From Rhizobium phaseoli (lineage in GTDB: Bacteria; Pseudomonadota; Alphaproteobacteria; Rhizobiales; Rhizobiaceae), in NCBI RefSeq assembly GCF_003985125.1, contig NZ_ML133584.1, forward strand, positions 47,035-111,034: a DNA stretch of 64,000 nt, written 5' to 3'. The notes below the pieces were generated by a model. The model had not been told where the DNA came from, made no database searches, and saw nothing but the letters and a program-made list of their open reading frames with translations. Every line of letters begins with the position of its first letter. The first letter of the stretch is position 1. A program made the translations under genes and the position numbers. This document shows positions 1 to 7,670 of this stretch, in pieces.

Positions 1-278
1 GCGTCGGCCACGATCCGCATGCGCTGGCCGACGAGGCCGGCGCCGATATTCTGCATCTCTGCTGGGAGAGGGCAGGGGATCGGCCGCAGGATCTGGTAAC
101 CGCCGCGCTGATGCAGCGTGCCTTCGAGGCAGGCCGCGAGATCGTGCTCTGGCACGAAGAACGGCGAGCCATCCTCGAGGATATCATGAAGCTTCCGGTT
201 CTCGGTATCTGCACGGATCTGCCCGATCTGATGCGGCCGTCGGCAGAGAGGGAAAAAGCAGTTGCCAGACAGGGATAA
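1..278 (+). CDS. Glycerophosphodiester phosphodiesterase, C-terminal part (cut by window edge)
   Basis: The open frame runs from base 3 to a TAA at 276-278, and its start lies outside the window. The visible 91 residues have the look of a GDPD C-terminus: GADILHL, then LPVLGICTDLPDLM, which corresponds to the family's closing strand (usually G-I-x-T-D-x-P-D). GDPD enzymes hydrolyse glycerophosphodiesters or similar sugar phosphodiesters to an alcohol and a phosphomonoester. The last 17 bases overlap the TTG start of the LacI gene, and that gene overlaps a phosphatase gene, so the three probably form one operon whose earlier genes lie upstream of the window. A second GDPD lies at 2143-3012 on the other strand. 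The family call rests on the C-terminus only; catalytic residues are not visible. Confidence 0.72.
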   Translation, partial: VGHDPHALADEAGADILHLCWERAGDRPQDLVTAALMQRAFEAGREIVLWHEERRAILEDIMKLPVLGICTDLPDLMRPSAEREKAVARQG

Positions 279-1266
279 GGGACCGCGCAAGGTAACCTCC
301 TTCGATGTCGCCCGGGTGGCCGGCGTCTCGCGCGCAGCTGTGTCGCGCGCCTTCACACCGGATGCCAGCGTCTCGCCGAAAACCCGGGAAAAGGTCTATC
401 AGGCCGCCAAGGAGCTCGGCTACCGGGTGAACTATCTTGCCCGAAGCCTCACCAACAAACGCTCCGATCTCGTCGGCGTTGTCGCCGCCGGCCTCGACAA
501 TCCGTTCCGCACATTGCAGATCGAAAATCTGGCGAGAGTGCTGCTTGCCCGCAATTTCCGCCCGATCCTGCTGCCGACCTCGCAGCAGGCGGATACGTCG
601 GCGGTGATCGGCCAGCTGCTGCATTACGCCGTGTCCGGCGTCATCGTCACATCGGACGCACCGCCGACCGCGATCTGCGAGCAATGTGCGGCCGAGGGCG
701 TTCCGATCGTGCTGATCAACAAGGGCAACGATATTCCCTTTGTCGATCGCATCATCTCGGACGACCGCATGGCTGGCCATCTCGCAGCCACCCACTTGAT
801 CGAAAGCGGCGTGCGAAAACCCGCGGTGATGGCCGCACCCGCCATATCCTATACGGCCCGACAGCGCAGCGAGGCCTTCATTGCCCGCTGCAAGCAGCTC
901 GGCGCCGAGCCGCAGTTTCTGCAGATCAGGATCAACGATTACCGGAGCGGATATGATGGGGCCGGCGAACTTGCCGCATCCGGCATCGACGGCTTGTTCT
1001 GCGCCAACGACTACATGGCCTGCGGCGTCCTCGACCGCATCATGCAGGGCCGCGGCCGCGACGACGCGCCGCCGCTGTCGATCATCGGCCATGACGATAT
1101 TCCACAGGCGAGCTGGACCGCCTATGAGCTGACGACAGTCCGCCAGCCTTGCGATGTCCAGGCCGAACAGACTGTCGATCTGCTGATGAGCCGGATAGCC
1201 GAGCCGGACCTGACGGCGCGGGTCGAATTCACGCCGGTGACTTTGGTAAAAAGAAGGACTGCCTGA
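262..1266 (+). CDS. LacI family transcriptional regulator
   Basis: The 334-residue protein has an N-terminal LacI helix-turn-helix at about residues 11-35 (VTSFDVARVAGVSRAAVSRA), then the hinge with NYLARSLTNKRSDLVGVV and a periplasmic-binding-like sensor domain to the C-terminus (SIIGHDDIPQASW, TTVRQP). The start is a TTG at 262, because no ATG occurs before the helix-turn-helix; a purine-rich GAGGG tract lies upstream. It overlaps the end of the preceding GDPD gene by 17 bases and its stop overlaps the next ATG (ATGA). It is therefore likely a local regulator of this phosphodiester/phosphatase operon. The effector is probably a sugar or polyol phosphate-related compound (inference). Confidence 0.9.
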   Translation: MPDRDKGPRKVTSFDVARVAGVSRAAVSRAFTPDASVSPKTREKVYQAAKELGYRVNYLARSLTNKRSDLVGVVAAGLDNPFRTLQIENLARVLLARNFRPILLPTSQQADTSAVIGQLLHYAVSGVIVTSDAPPTAICEQCAAEGVPIVLINKGNDIPFVDRIISDDRMAGHLAATHLIESGVRKPAVMAAPAISYTARQRSEAFIARCKQLGAEPQFLQIRINDYRSGYDGAGELAASGIDGLFCANDYMACGVLDRIMQGRGRDDAPPLSIIGHDDIPQASWTAYELTTVRQPCDVQAEQTVDLLMSRIAEPDLTARVEFTPVTLVKRRTA

Positions 1267-2087
1267 TGAAATCCCCATTCGATAGCGCTGCCATCAGCGC
1301 CCGGGCGGAGGTCGCGGTCGCCGTTGCGCTCGAGGTCGGTCGGGAAGCGGCACGTTTTCGGAGAGACTCCAATCCCGGTACGCTCGCCGTCGAGAACAAG
1401 GGATTGCAGGATTTCGTCACCGTCGCCGACAGAAGGGCCGAGCAGGCAATCCGCGACGGACTCATCTCGCCCTTTCCGGATGACATGTTCATGGGGGAGG
1501 AAAGCGGCGGCCGATCGGGCGCGACCGGCACTTGGGTCGTCGATCCGATCGACGGCACGACCAACTACATCAGGGGCTTTCGTTACTGGGCAGTTTCGAT
1601 CGCCTTCGTGGTCGGCGACAAGATCGAGATCGGCGTCGTCTACGACGCGGCCGAGGATAAAGTCTTTCATGCCGTGCGCGGCGGCGGCGCCTTCAAGGAC
1701 GGGCTGCCGATTCACGCGGCGGCGACCATCGATCCAGCCAATGCGCTGGTCATTCTGGGCCATTCGCGCAGGACCAGCTTCGACGACCATCTCGCGCTCT
1801 CCAGGCGCCTGCATGAGCGCGGCATGGATTATCGCCGCACGGGCGCGGCCGCCATCGACCTCATCCGCATCGCCGAGGGTGCGGCCGATCTCTATTACGA
1901 ACGCCACCTCAACGCGTGGGATATGCTCGCTGGTGCGCTCATCGCCGAAGAGGCCGGCGCGACCGTGGCGATGCCGCCGGTCGACAGGCTGCTTGCGGCT
2001 GGCGGACCTGTCATTGCCCATGCGCCGGGGCTGGCAAGCGAATTCGCCTTCATCCTTGAGAACGAGGGGCTGTCACTCGCCGGCTAA
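1266..2087 (+). CDS. Inositol monophosphatase family phosphatase
   Basis: The 273-residue protein carries all IMPase metal-site motifs: GEESGG, VDPIDGTTNY and AWDMLAGALIAEEAGA. Enzymes of this family use Mg2+ to dephosphorylate inositol-1-phosphate or other sugar/polyol monophosphates. The ATG at 1266 overlaps the stop of the LacI gene as ATGA, indicating translational coupling. Together with the GDPD upstream, a two-step route is plausible: cleave a phosphodiester, then remove phosphate from the product. AccG of the Agrobacterium agrocinopine operon belongs to the same family and does this to arabinose phosphate. The true substrate here is unknown. The gene converges on the minus-strand GDPD gene, with 55 bases between. 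Confidence 0.9.
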   Translation: MKSPFDSAAISARAEVAVAVALEVGREAARFRRDSNPGTLAVENKGLQDFVTVADRRAEQAIRDGLISPFPDDMFMGEESGGRSGATGTWVVDPIDGTTNYIRGFRYWAVSIAFVVGDKIEIGVVYDAAEDKVFHAVRGGGAFKDGLPIHAAATIDPANALVILGHSRRTSFDDHLALSRRLHERGMDYRRTGAAAIDLIRIAEGAADLYYERHLNAWDMLAGALIAEEAGATVAMPPVDRLLAAGGPVIAHAPGLASEFAFILENEGLSLAG

Positions 2088-2142
2088 AGCCCGCTGCTGA
2101 AGGCATCCCGTCGTCTGGAACGGCTGCACATTTCCGGGCGAG

Positions 2143-3012
2143 TTAGCCGGCCACGCGTCGGCGCCAGGCGCGTTCGGTCGCCGGCGCCTCGTCGGTGGTG
2201 ATCTGATCCGGCTTTAGCGCCATCAGCGCCGAAAAGCTCCGCCATTCGTCTTCACTGAACCCAGCCTCCGGATCCTTCAGCGTGAAGGTCCAAGCATCGA
2301 CGCGTTTGCCTTCGTCACGGCAGAGGCCTATCATGTCGAGGCCATCCTTGGCGGCGGCAAGGATCAGCGGCCAGTGGAGATAGACCGTGTCCGGTTCGGA
2401 CGGGCCGCTGAGGCCGGCGCGCAATTCCGTTTCGACCGCCTTCCAGCCGCCGGCCTGCCTGATATCGTAAAGCTTGTCGGTCGGGTCGATGCCGCGCAGC
2501 AGATGCGGAAGCTTTTCCTTGACGGCGATGATGAGGTCGAGACTGCCGGCGCTGACGATCACCGAGGCGGAGACATCGCGGAAATGTTCGGCAAGGTGCG
2601 CTATGCCGCCGACGCCGATCGCTTCGTAATCGTCCTTGATGTCGAATTGCAGCAGTGCCGTCGGGTGCGATGATTGTATCATGGCGGCGAGATCCTCGCT
2701 GAGGGTCAGCGGCCGGTCCCCGTCCTTCATCCTGATCTTGCGGAGGTCAGCGAGGCTCGTGCCGGCGATCGGTCCATGGCCTGTCGTTTCACCTTCGAGC
2801 TCGCTGTCGTGCAGCACGACGAAACCGCCGTCGGCGCGCACGCGCAGATCGAGCTCCATCGATGCGCCTGTCGCAAAACCCTCCGCCATCACCTCGGCAG
2901 AGAACAACGGATCGGTAAGGCGCTTACGCAGCCGGTGCCATTTCAGGCGAGTGCGATGTCCCTCGTGGAAAATTTCCAGGCCTTGCGTATCCAGCAATCT
3001 CGTCATCTGCAT
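2143..3012 (-). CDS. Glycerophosphodiester phosphodiesterase family protein
   Basis: The 289-residue protein shows GDPD motifs in order: GHRTRLKW near residue 18 (the usual HRG, with Thr in place of Gly), GASMELDLRVRADG (metal-binding E-x-D) and FVVLHDSEL (second His). Start chosen at 3012 because GGAG sits 5 bases upstream; a second ATG at 3006 is possible. It is the last gene of the peptide-type ABC operon 9281-2143, 65 bases after the aminotransferase gene. Its place at the end of an uptake operon suggests it cleaves the imported phosphodiester. AccF in the agrocinopine operon has the same relation to its transporter. The HRG-to-HRT change is worth noting; activity is not proven. Confidence 0.85.
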   Translation of the reverse strand: MQMTRLLDTQGLEIFHEGHRTRLKWHRLRKRLTDPLFSAEVMAEGFATGASMELDLRVRADGGFVVLHDSELEGETTGHGPIAGTSLADLRKIRMKDGDRPLTLSEDLAAMIQSSHPTALLQFDIKDDYEAIGVGGIAHLAEHFRDVSASVIVSAGSLDLIIAVKEKLPHLLRGIDPTDKLYDIRQAGGWKAVETELRAGLSGPSEPDTVYLHWPLILAAAKDGLDMIGLCRDEGKRVDAWTFTLKDPEAGFSEDEWRSFSALMALKPDQITTDEAPATERAWRRRVAG

Positions 3013-3077
3013 CCGGTCTCCGCGATGCCACTCTCCTGCCTTGCCAAGCCGCAATTATCAAGATCCGAATATAGGTT

Positions 3078-4169
3078 TCAGCGACTGTAGGCTGCAGCTA
3101 TCACCTCTACAGCGGCGGCGATATTCGCGGCACGACCGGCATGCCTCAGGGCTGCGCCGCAGGCGACGACGTTCGACAGCACCGTCTGGAATGCGGCACG
3201 CGAACCTGTGTGGTTCAGCCGTAGGATGTGGGCGGCGGCCCCGGTGCCTGCGGCCAGTTCAACCCCCAGGCGCCCTGCGGATGCGATCAGCGTGGCCGGC
3301 GCCAGCCCCTCCGGCATCGGTACCGCCGTCACCAGGTTCGAAGCCTTTGCCGCCGGCACCCAGCTTCCGGCGCCGAGTGCGGCAAGCCCGGCCCGCGTCG
3401 CCGATGCCGCCAGCGCATGGCGGGCAATGACATTCTCCAGCCCCTCGGCCTCGACGCGGTCGAGCGCGGCCTCCAGCGCAAAGAATTCCAGCGGCGCCGG
3501 CGTTCCCGGCAGGACGCGCCGGCCGTCGTCGATCCATCGCTTCAGATCGGCCAGCGACAGGATCGAATCGCGCGGGGCGCCGTCCTTGAGAATGAGATCC
3601 CAGGCACGCTGACTGATGGAGAGCGCAGAGACCCCCGCCGGACCACCGAGCGCCTTCTGCGGACCGATCACCGCGATGTCGATGCCGAGATCGTCGACCT
3701 CGAGCTGATGTCCGCCGACCGAGGCGACCGCATCGACGACGGTGACGATGCCGCGGGCGCGCGCCAGCGTGAGGATCTCTGGCAGCGGGTTGAGAATGCC
3801 GCTCGCAGATTCCGCGTGAACCACGGCGAGCACATCGATGTGAGGGCCGGCATCGAGCGCTTTGGCGACGGCGTCAATCTCGACCGGCAGGCCCGGTTCG
3901 GCGACGAGATTGCGAACAATTGCGCCGCCTCGCCGCAGCCACTGCCCGAACCAGTCGCCATAGGGACTGGTGACGAGGTTGAGGGCTGAAAGGCCGGGAC
4001 GGGCAAGGCTGACCGCCGCCGCTTCCAGCGCCACCACCGCCTCTGCCTGCACCAGCACGATGTCGCTGCGGCTGCGCAGGATGCCGCCGATCCTGTCGGC
4101 GAGAACCGCATAGCGCTCCGCAGGATAGGAGGGCACGCCGTGCAGGGGATTCCAACCAAGATCGGACAT
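3078..4169 (-). CDS. Class V pyridoxal-phosphate-dependent aminotransferase (alanine-glyoxylate type)
   Basis: The 363-residue protein has the class V fold signature: HAESASG (like the HCETSTG of AGT enzymes), VVDAVASVGG with the PLP-ring Asp at about 146, and GPQKALGGPAG with the probable Schiff-base Lys at about 172. Start at 4169 is supported by AAGGAG 6 bases upstream; an in-frame ATG at 4184 would overlap the ATPase gene. It lies between the transporter ATPase gene and the GDPD gene in one operon. The usual reaction is transfer of an amino group to or from glyoxylate or pyruvate. The substrate cannot be read from sequence; an amino-alcohol or amino-acid moiety of the imported compound is one possibility (inference). 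Confidence 0.85.
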   Translation of the reverse strand: MSDLGWNPLHGVPSYPAERYAVLADRIGGILRSRSDIVLVQAEAVVALEAAAVSLARPGLSALNLVTSPYGDWFGQWLRRGGAIVRNLVAEPGLPVEIDAVAKALDAGPHIDVLAVVHAESASGILNPLPEILTLARARGIVTVVDAVASVGGHQLEVDDLGIDIAVIGPQKALGGPAGVSALSISQRAWDLILKDGAPRDSILSLADLKRWIDDGRRVLPGTPAPLEFFALEAALDRVEAEGLENVIARHALAASATRAGLAALGAGSWVPAAKASNLVTAVPMPEGLAPATLIASAGRLGVELAAGTGAAAHILRLNHTGSRAAFQTVLSNVVACGAALRHAGRAANIAAAVEVIAAAYSR

Positions 4170-4180
4170 GGGCATCTCCT

Positions 4181-4960
4181 TCAAGAGGGATCGGTCATGA
4201 GGCGAGGGACGGCGGCAACAAGCGCGCGGGCGGCCTCCGATTGCGGCGCTGCGACGACTGTCGCCGCCGGACCAGTCTCGACGATCCGCCCGCCGTCAAT
4301 GACGGCGATGCGGTGGGAGACGGCGCGGACCACGGCAAGATCGTGCGAAATGAACAGACAGGCAATGCCCTGTTGCCTCTGCAGATCGACCAGAAGTTCG
4401 AGGATCCGGCCGCGCACGGTGACGTCGAGCGCCGAGACCGCCTCGTCGAGCACCAGCAGCGATGGCCGTGTGGCGATCGCCCGGGCAATCGCCACACGCT
4501 GGCGCTGGCCGCCGGAGAGCGCGCGGACCGGCCGGCGGGCATAGTCGGCAGGCAGGCCGACACGTTCGAGAAGCTCGGCGATCTCGCCGGCGCGCCGGTC
4601 TTTCGACACGACGCCGTGGATGCGCAAGGGATCATCGAGCACCGAGCCGACATTCGCCAGCGGGTTGAAGGCGGCCAGAGGATCCTGGAACACCGTCTGC
4701 AGGCGCGCGCGCCTGCGGCGCAGGGCAGCACCTTTCAGCGTCAGCCAGTCCTCTCCCTCGAAACGGATCGCACCGGCATCACAGGAGAGAAGCCGCAGCA
4801 GGATGCGCGACAATGTCGATTTTCCGCTGCCGGAGGCGCCGACCAGACCGAGCGTTTCCCCGGCTGCGATCGCCAGTGACACCTTGTCGAGGGCGACAAC
4901 CCGGCGGCCCGACGACGAAAAGCCTTTCGAGATGTTTTCGATGGAAAGCAGCGGGCTCAC
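4181..4960 (-). CDS. Peptide-type ABC transporter ATP-binding protein (second ATPase)
   Basis: The 259-residue ATPase has Walker A GASGSGKST at residues 41-49, Q-loop VFQDPLAAFNP, signature ALSGGQRQRVAIARA, Walker B LLVLDEAVSALD and switch SHDLAVV. The FQDP-x-x-x-x-NP pattern is typical of DppF/OppF-type ATPases, although the usual C-terminal extension is short. Its start ATG overlaps the stop of the first ATPase gene (ATGA). It pairs with the ATPase at 4957-5754 to drive the importer made of the two permeases. Confidence 0.92.
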   Translation of the reverse strand: MSPLLSIENISKGFSSSGRRVVALDKVSLAIAAGETLGLVGASGSGKSTLSRILLRLLSCDAGAIRFEGEDWLTLKGAALRRRRARLQTVFQDPLAAFNPLANVGSVLDDPLRIHGVVSKDRRAGEIAELLERVGLPADYARRPVRALSGGQRQRVAIARAIATRPSLLVLDEAVSALDVTVRGRILELLVDLQRQQGIACLFISHDLAVVRAVSHRIAVIDGGRIVETGPAATVVAAPQSEAARALVAAVPRLMTDPS

Positions 4961-5754
4961 GGCGCTACCTCTGAAATCAGCGGTGGTGTCGCCAGATCGC
5001 GATGGCTGGCAATGAGGGCCGCGGTATAGCTGCTTTGGGGCGCCGAAACCACCGAACGGACGGGACCGGCCTCGACGAGGCGTGCATCGCGGAAAACGGC
5101 GGTCCGGTCGACGAAGCCGGATGCGAGCGCGATATCGTGGGTGATGAAGAGCAGCGTCATGCCGTCCTCGCGCACCAGCCCGTCGAGCAGGCGGACGATC
5201 TCGGCCTGGACGACGACATCGAGGGCGCTCGTCGCCTCGTCGGCGATCAGCAGCGCAGGCTTGGCAGCGATTGCTGCTGCGATCGCCACCCGCTGGCGCT
5301 GGCCGCCGGAAAGCTGATGCGGAAAGGCCCGCAGCGCCTTCCCGGGCTGCGGCATCCGTACCCGTTCCAGCAGTTCCTCGGCCCTGATGGCGGCCTGTTT
5401 CCAGCTAAGCCCGAGATGACGCCTGGCGCCTTCGGCGATCTGTTCTCCGATTGTCAGGACAGGATTGAGGCTCGTGCCCGGATCCTGGAAAACGAAGCCG
5501 AAATCACGGCCCGGGCGGGGCGGACGGCCGAGCGCGGGCCAGAGCATTTCGCCGGTGACTTTCGTTCCCTCGGGCAGCAGACCGGCGAGTGCCCGGGCGA
5601 GCGTGCTCTTGCCGGAGCCGCTTTCACCGATGATTGCCAGCCTTTCGCCGGCGGCGATATCGAGATCGATGCGGTCGAGAGCGGCGGCAGCATTGTTTTT
5701 GTCGCGCCGATAGGTGACCGAAAGCTGCCGGAGGCTGCAGAAGATATCGCTCAT
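4957..5754 (-). CDS. Peptide-type ABC transporter ATP-binding protein (first ATPase)
   Basis: The 265-residue DppD/OppD-like ATPase has Walker A GESGSGKST at about residues 43-51, Q-loop FVFQDPGTSLNP, signature QLSGGQRQRVAIAAA and Walker B LLIADEATSALDVV. The start overlaps the stop of the upstream permease gene (ATGA). It is part of the importer operon running from the SBP at 9281 down to the GDPD at 2143. Confidence 0.92.
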   Translation of the reverse strand: MSDIFCSLRQLSVTYRRDKNNAAAALDRIDLDIAAGERLAIIGESGSGKSTLARALAGLLPEGTKVTGEMLWPALGRPPRPGRDFGFVFQDPGTSLNPVLTIGEQIAEGARRHLGLSWKQAAIRAEELLERVRMPQPGKALRAFPHQLSGGQRQRVAIAAAIAAKPALLIADEATSALDVVVQAEIVRLLDGLVREDGMTLLFITHDIALASGFVDRTAVFRDARLVEAGPVRSVVSAPQSSYTAALIASHRDLATPPLISEVAP

Positions 5755-6584
5755 GCCCCCCTCCTGCCGTCATCGCCAAGCGCCCTGCCGAAACCTTCGC
5801 TGAAGAGATGAACGCCGAGCACGGTCACGGCAAGTGCGGCGCCCGGTATGACGGAGAGATAGGCGGCCGAGCGCAGCACACTGCGGCCCTCGGCGATCAT
5901 CGCGCCCCAGGTGGCGATATTCGGATTGCCGAGGCCGAGAAAGGAAAGCGCCGCCTCGGTGAGGATCGCGCCGGCGACGATGGTGGCGGAGAGCGCCAGC
6001 ACCGGCGGCAACGCGTTCGGCAGGATCTCGCGGAAGGCGATCTCCGCGGGATGCATGCCGATCACCCTTGCCGAGGCGACATAATCCTGCTCGCGGATTG
6101 CCAGCACCTGGGCTCGCATCAGCCGCGCCGGATCGGCCCAGGCGCCAAGCGCGATGGCAAGCACGACGATCGGGGTCGACACACCGATCGTGCTGACGAA
6201 GGCAAGCGCAAGCAGGAAGCCCGGCACGATCTGGAAGGCGTCGACCACGCGCATCAACGCCTCGTCGACGAAGCCGCCGGAAAATCCGGCCGCCATGCCG
6301 ACGCAGACGCCGAGGACCATGGCCGAAAAGGCTGCCGCGAGGCCGACGGCAAGCGAGGTTCGCGCGCCATAGAGCAGGCCGGCGAGCACATCACGTCCGA
6401 GGCGATCCGTGCCAAGTGGAAAGGCCGGGTCGGTGAAGGGCGCAAGCAGCGCCCGCCCGGCGATCCTCAGCGGATCGCCGGGCGAAATGACGGGGGCAAG
6501 CAGCCCGGTCGATAGCAGGATGACCAGGATTGCAAATCCGGCCATGCCTTCCCACGTGCCGAGCAGACGCTGGAAACGGCTCAT
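5751..6584 (-). CDS. Peptide-type ABC transporter permease (DppC-like)
   Basis: The 277-residue membrane protein has an N-terminal transmembrane segment (about residues 14-35), the DppC-family entry motif FPLGTDRLGRDVLAGLLYGARTS, then about five more hydrophobic segments and the ATPase-contact loop around ASARVIGMHPAEI. Start ATG at 6584 overlaps the stop of the DppB-like gene. The same frame stays open well upstream to 7649, but that stretch lies antisense-free inside the DppB gene in another frame and has no membrane-protein character, so it is excluded. Confidence 0.92.
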   Translation of the reverse strand: MSRFQRLLGTWEGMAGFAILVILLSTGLLAPVISPGDPLRIAGRALLAPFTDPAFPLGTDRLGRDVLAGLLYGARTSLAVGLAAAFSAMVLGVCVGMAAGFSGGFVDEALMRVVDAFQIVPGFLLALAFVSTIGVSTPIVVLAIALGAWADPARLMRAQVLAIREQDYVASARVIGMHPAEIAFREILPNALPPVLALSATIVAGAILTEAALSFLGLGNPNIATWGAMIAEGRSVLRSAAYLSVIPGAALAVTVLGVHLFSEGFGRALGDDGRRGA

Positions 6585-7570
6585 GTGCCGCCCTCCGAAG
6601 CGCCGATGCGCGGGTCGAGCGCGGCATAAATAAGATCGACGAAGAAATTGACCGATATGACGAGAACGGCGCTGGTGACGACGATGCCCATCAACAGCGG
6701 CGCGTCGCGGCCGTTGACCGCCTCCTGTGCCAAGCGCCCGAAACCGGGGATCGCAAAGACGCTCTCGATCACCACGCTGCCGCCGAGCATGGCCGCCGAT
6801 TGCAGCCCGAGCATGGTGACGAGCGGCAGCAGCGCATTGCGCGCCACATGGCGCAGCACAATGCGGCTGCGCGACAGGCCCTTGGCGCGGGCAAAGAGGA
6901 CGAAATCGAGCTTCCAGGCCTCGGCCATGCCGGCCCGCATCACCCGCAGGAACAAGGCGAGATAGATCAGGGCCAGTGCGCCGACCGGCAGGACCAGATG
7001 CTCTGATATGTCGAGGCCACGGGAAAACCCGCTCTTGCCCGAAGCGATCGTCTCGATGCCGGCGATCGGAAACCAGCGCAGCTTCACCGAAAAGGCGATG
7101 CTCAGGACCAGGCCGAGCCAGAAGCTCGGAATGGCATAGACGATCAGCGAGCCGATCGACAGCAACCGGTCGCGCAAGCTTCCCGGCCGCGCCCCGGCGA
7201 GGATGCCAAGCGCCGAACCGAGACCGAAGGAAAGTGCCGTCGCGCTGCCCATCAACAGCAGCGTATTGGGCAGCCGTTCGGCGATGAGCGCGCCGACCGG
7301 CCGGTCGAAGGCGACCGACCAGCCGAGATCGAGCCGCGCCAGCGAGGAAAGATAGAGCCAGAGCCGCGCCAGCACGGACCGGTCGAGGCCGTAGCTCTCG
7401 CGCAGCGCCTGCCTCAGTGCCGCATCGCCGCCGCCGATCGCGCCGAGATAGGCGTCGACGGCATCGCCCGAGGCGGATTCGAGCAGGAAAAAGGTGAAGA
7501 TCACCACGATCAGCAGCACCGGAATGCTGCTGATCGCCCTGCGCCTCAGGAGAGTGATTGCACGTTTCAC
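6581..7570 (-). CDS. Peptide-type ABC transporter permease (DppB-like)
   Basis: The 329-residue membrane protein begins with a basic segment and a transmembrane helix (SSIPVLLIVVIFTFFLL), and carries DppB-type features: SYGLDRSVLARLWLYLSSL, then four to five more helices, and the coupling loop LFARAKGLSRSRI. Its ATG lies 100 bases after the SBP stop; this gap holds a strong stem-loop (7623-7666). It forms the channel with the DppC-like partner at 5751-6584. Confidence 0.92.
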   Translation of the reverse strand: MKRAITLLRRRAISSIPVLLIVVIFTFFLLESASGDAVDAYLGAIGGGDAALRQALRESYGLDRSVLARLWLYLSSLARLDLGWSVAFDRPVGALIAERLPNTLLLMGSATALSFGLGSALGILAGARPGSLRDRLLSIGSLIVYAIPSFWLGLVLSIAFSVKLRWFPIAGIETIASGKSGFSRGLDISEHLVLPVGALALIYLALFLRVMRAGMAEAWKLDFVLFARAKGLSRSRIVLRHVARNALLPLVTMLGLQSAAMLGGSVVIESVFAIPGFGRLAQEAVNGRDAPLLMGIVVTSAVLVISVNFFVDLIYAALDPRIGASEGGT

Positions 7571-7622
7571 GCCGGACAGGGCCTCTGGAGGAGATTTGCC
7601 GCCGATCTATCTTTGTTTTTAC

Positions 7623-7666
7623 GCAATTCCGAACGCAAAACCGCGGCACACTTTTGCTGGAATTGC
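7623..7666 (-). other. Intercistronic stem-loop directly after the SBP gene
   Basis: Two consecutive perfect stems nest in each other: GCAATTCC (7623-7630) with GGAATTGC (7659-7666), and inside them GCAAAA (7635-7640) with TTTTGC (7652-7657). The element starts 4 bases past the stop codon of the SBP gene on the minus strand and has no U-tract. Its position between a binding-protein gene and its permease genes fits an mRNA-stabilising or partial-termination element that keeps SBP expression above permease expression. Function is inferred. Confidence 0.6.
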
Positions 7667-7670
7667 TCTA

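Noticed and set aside
184..1278. Long minus-strand open frame opposite the LacI gene
   Set aside because: It is the antisense reflection of a GC-rich gene; the composition (very Arg, Gly, Asp rich) fits no family, while the plus strand is clearly LacI.
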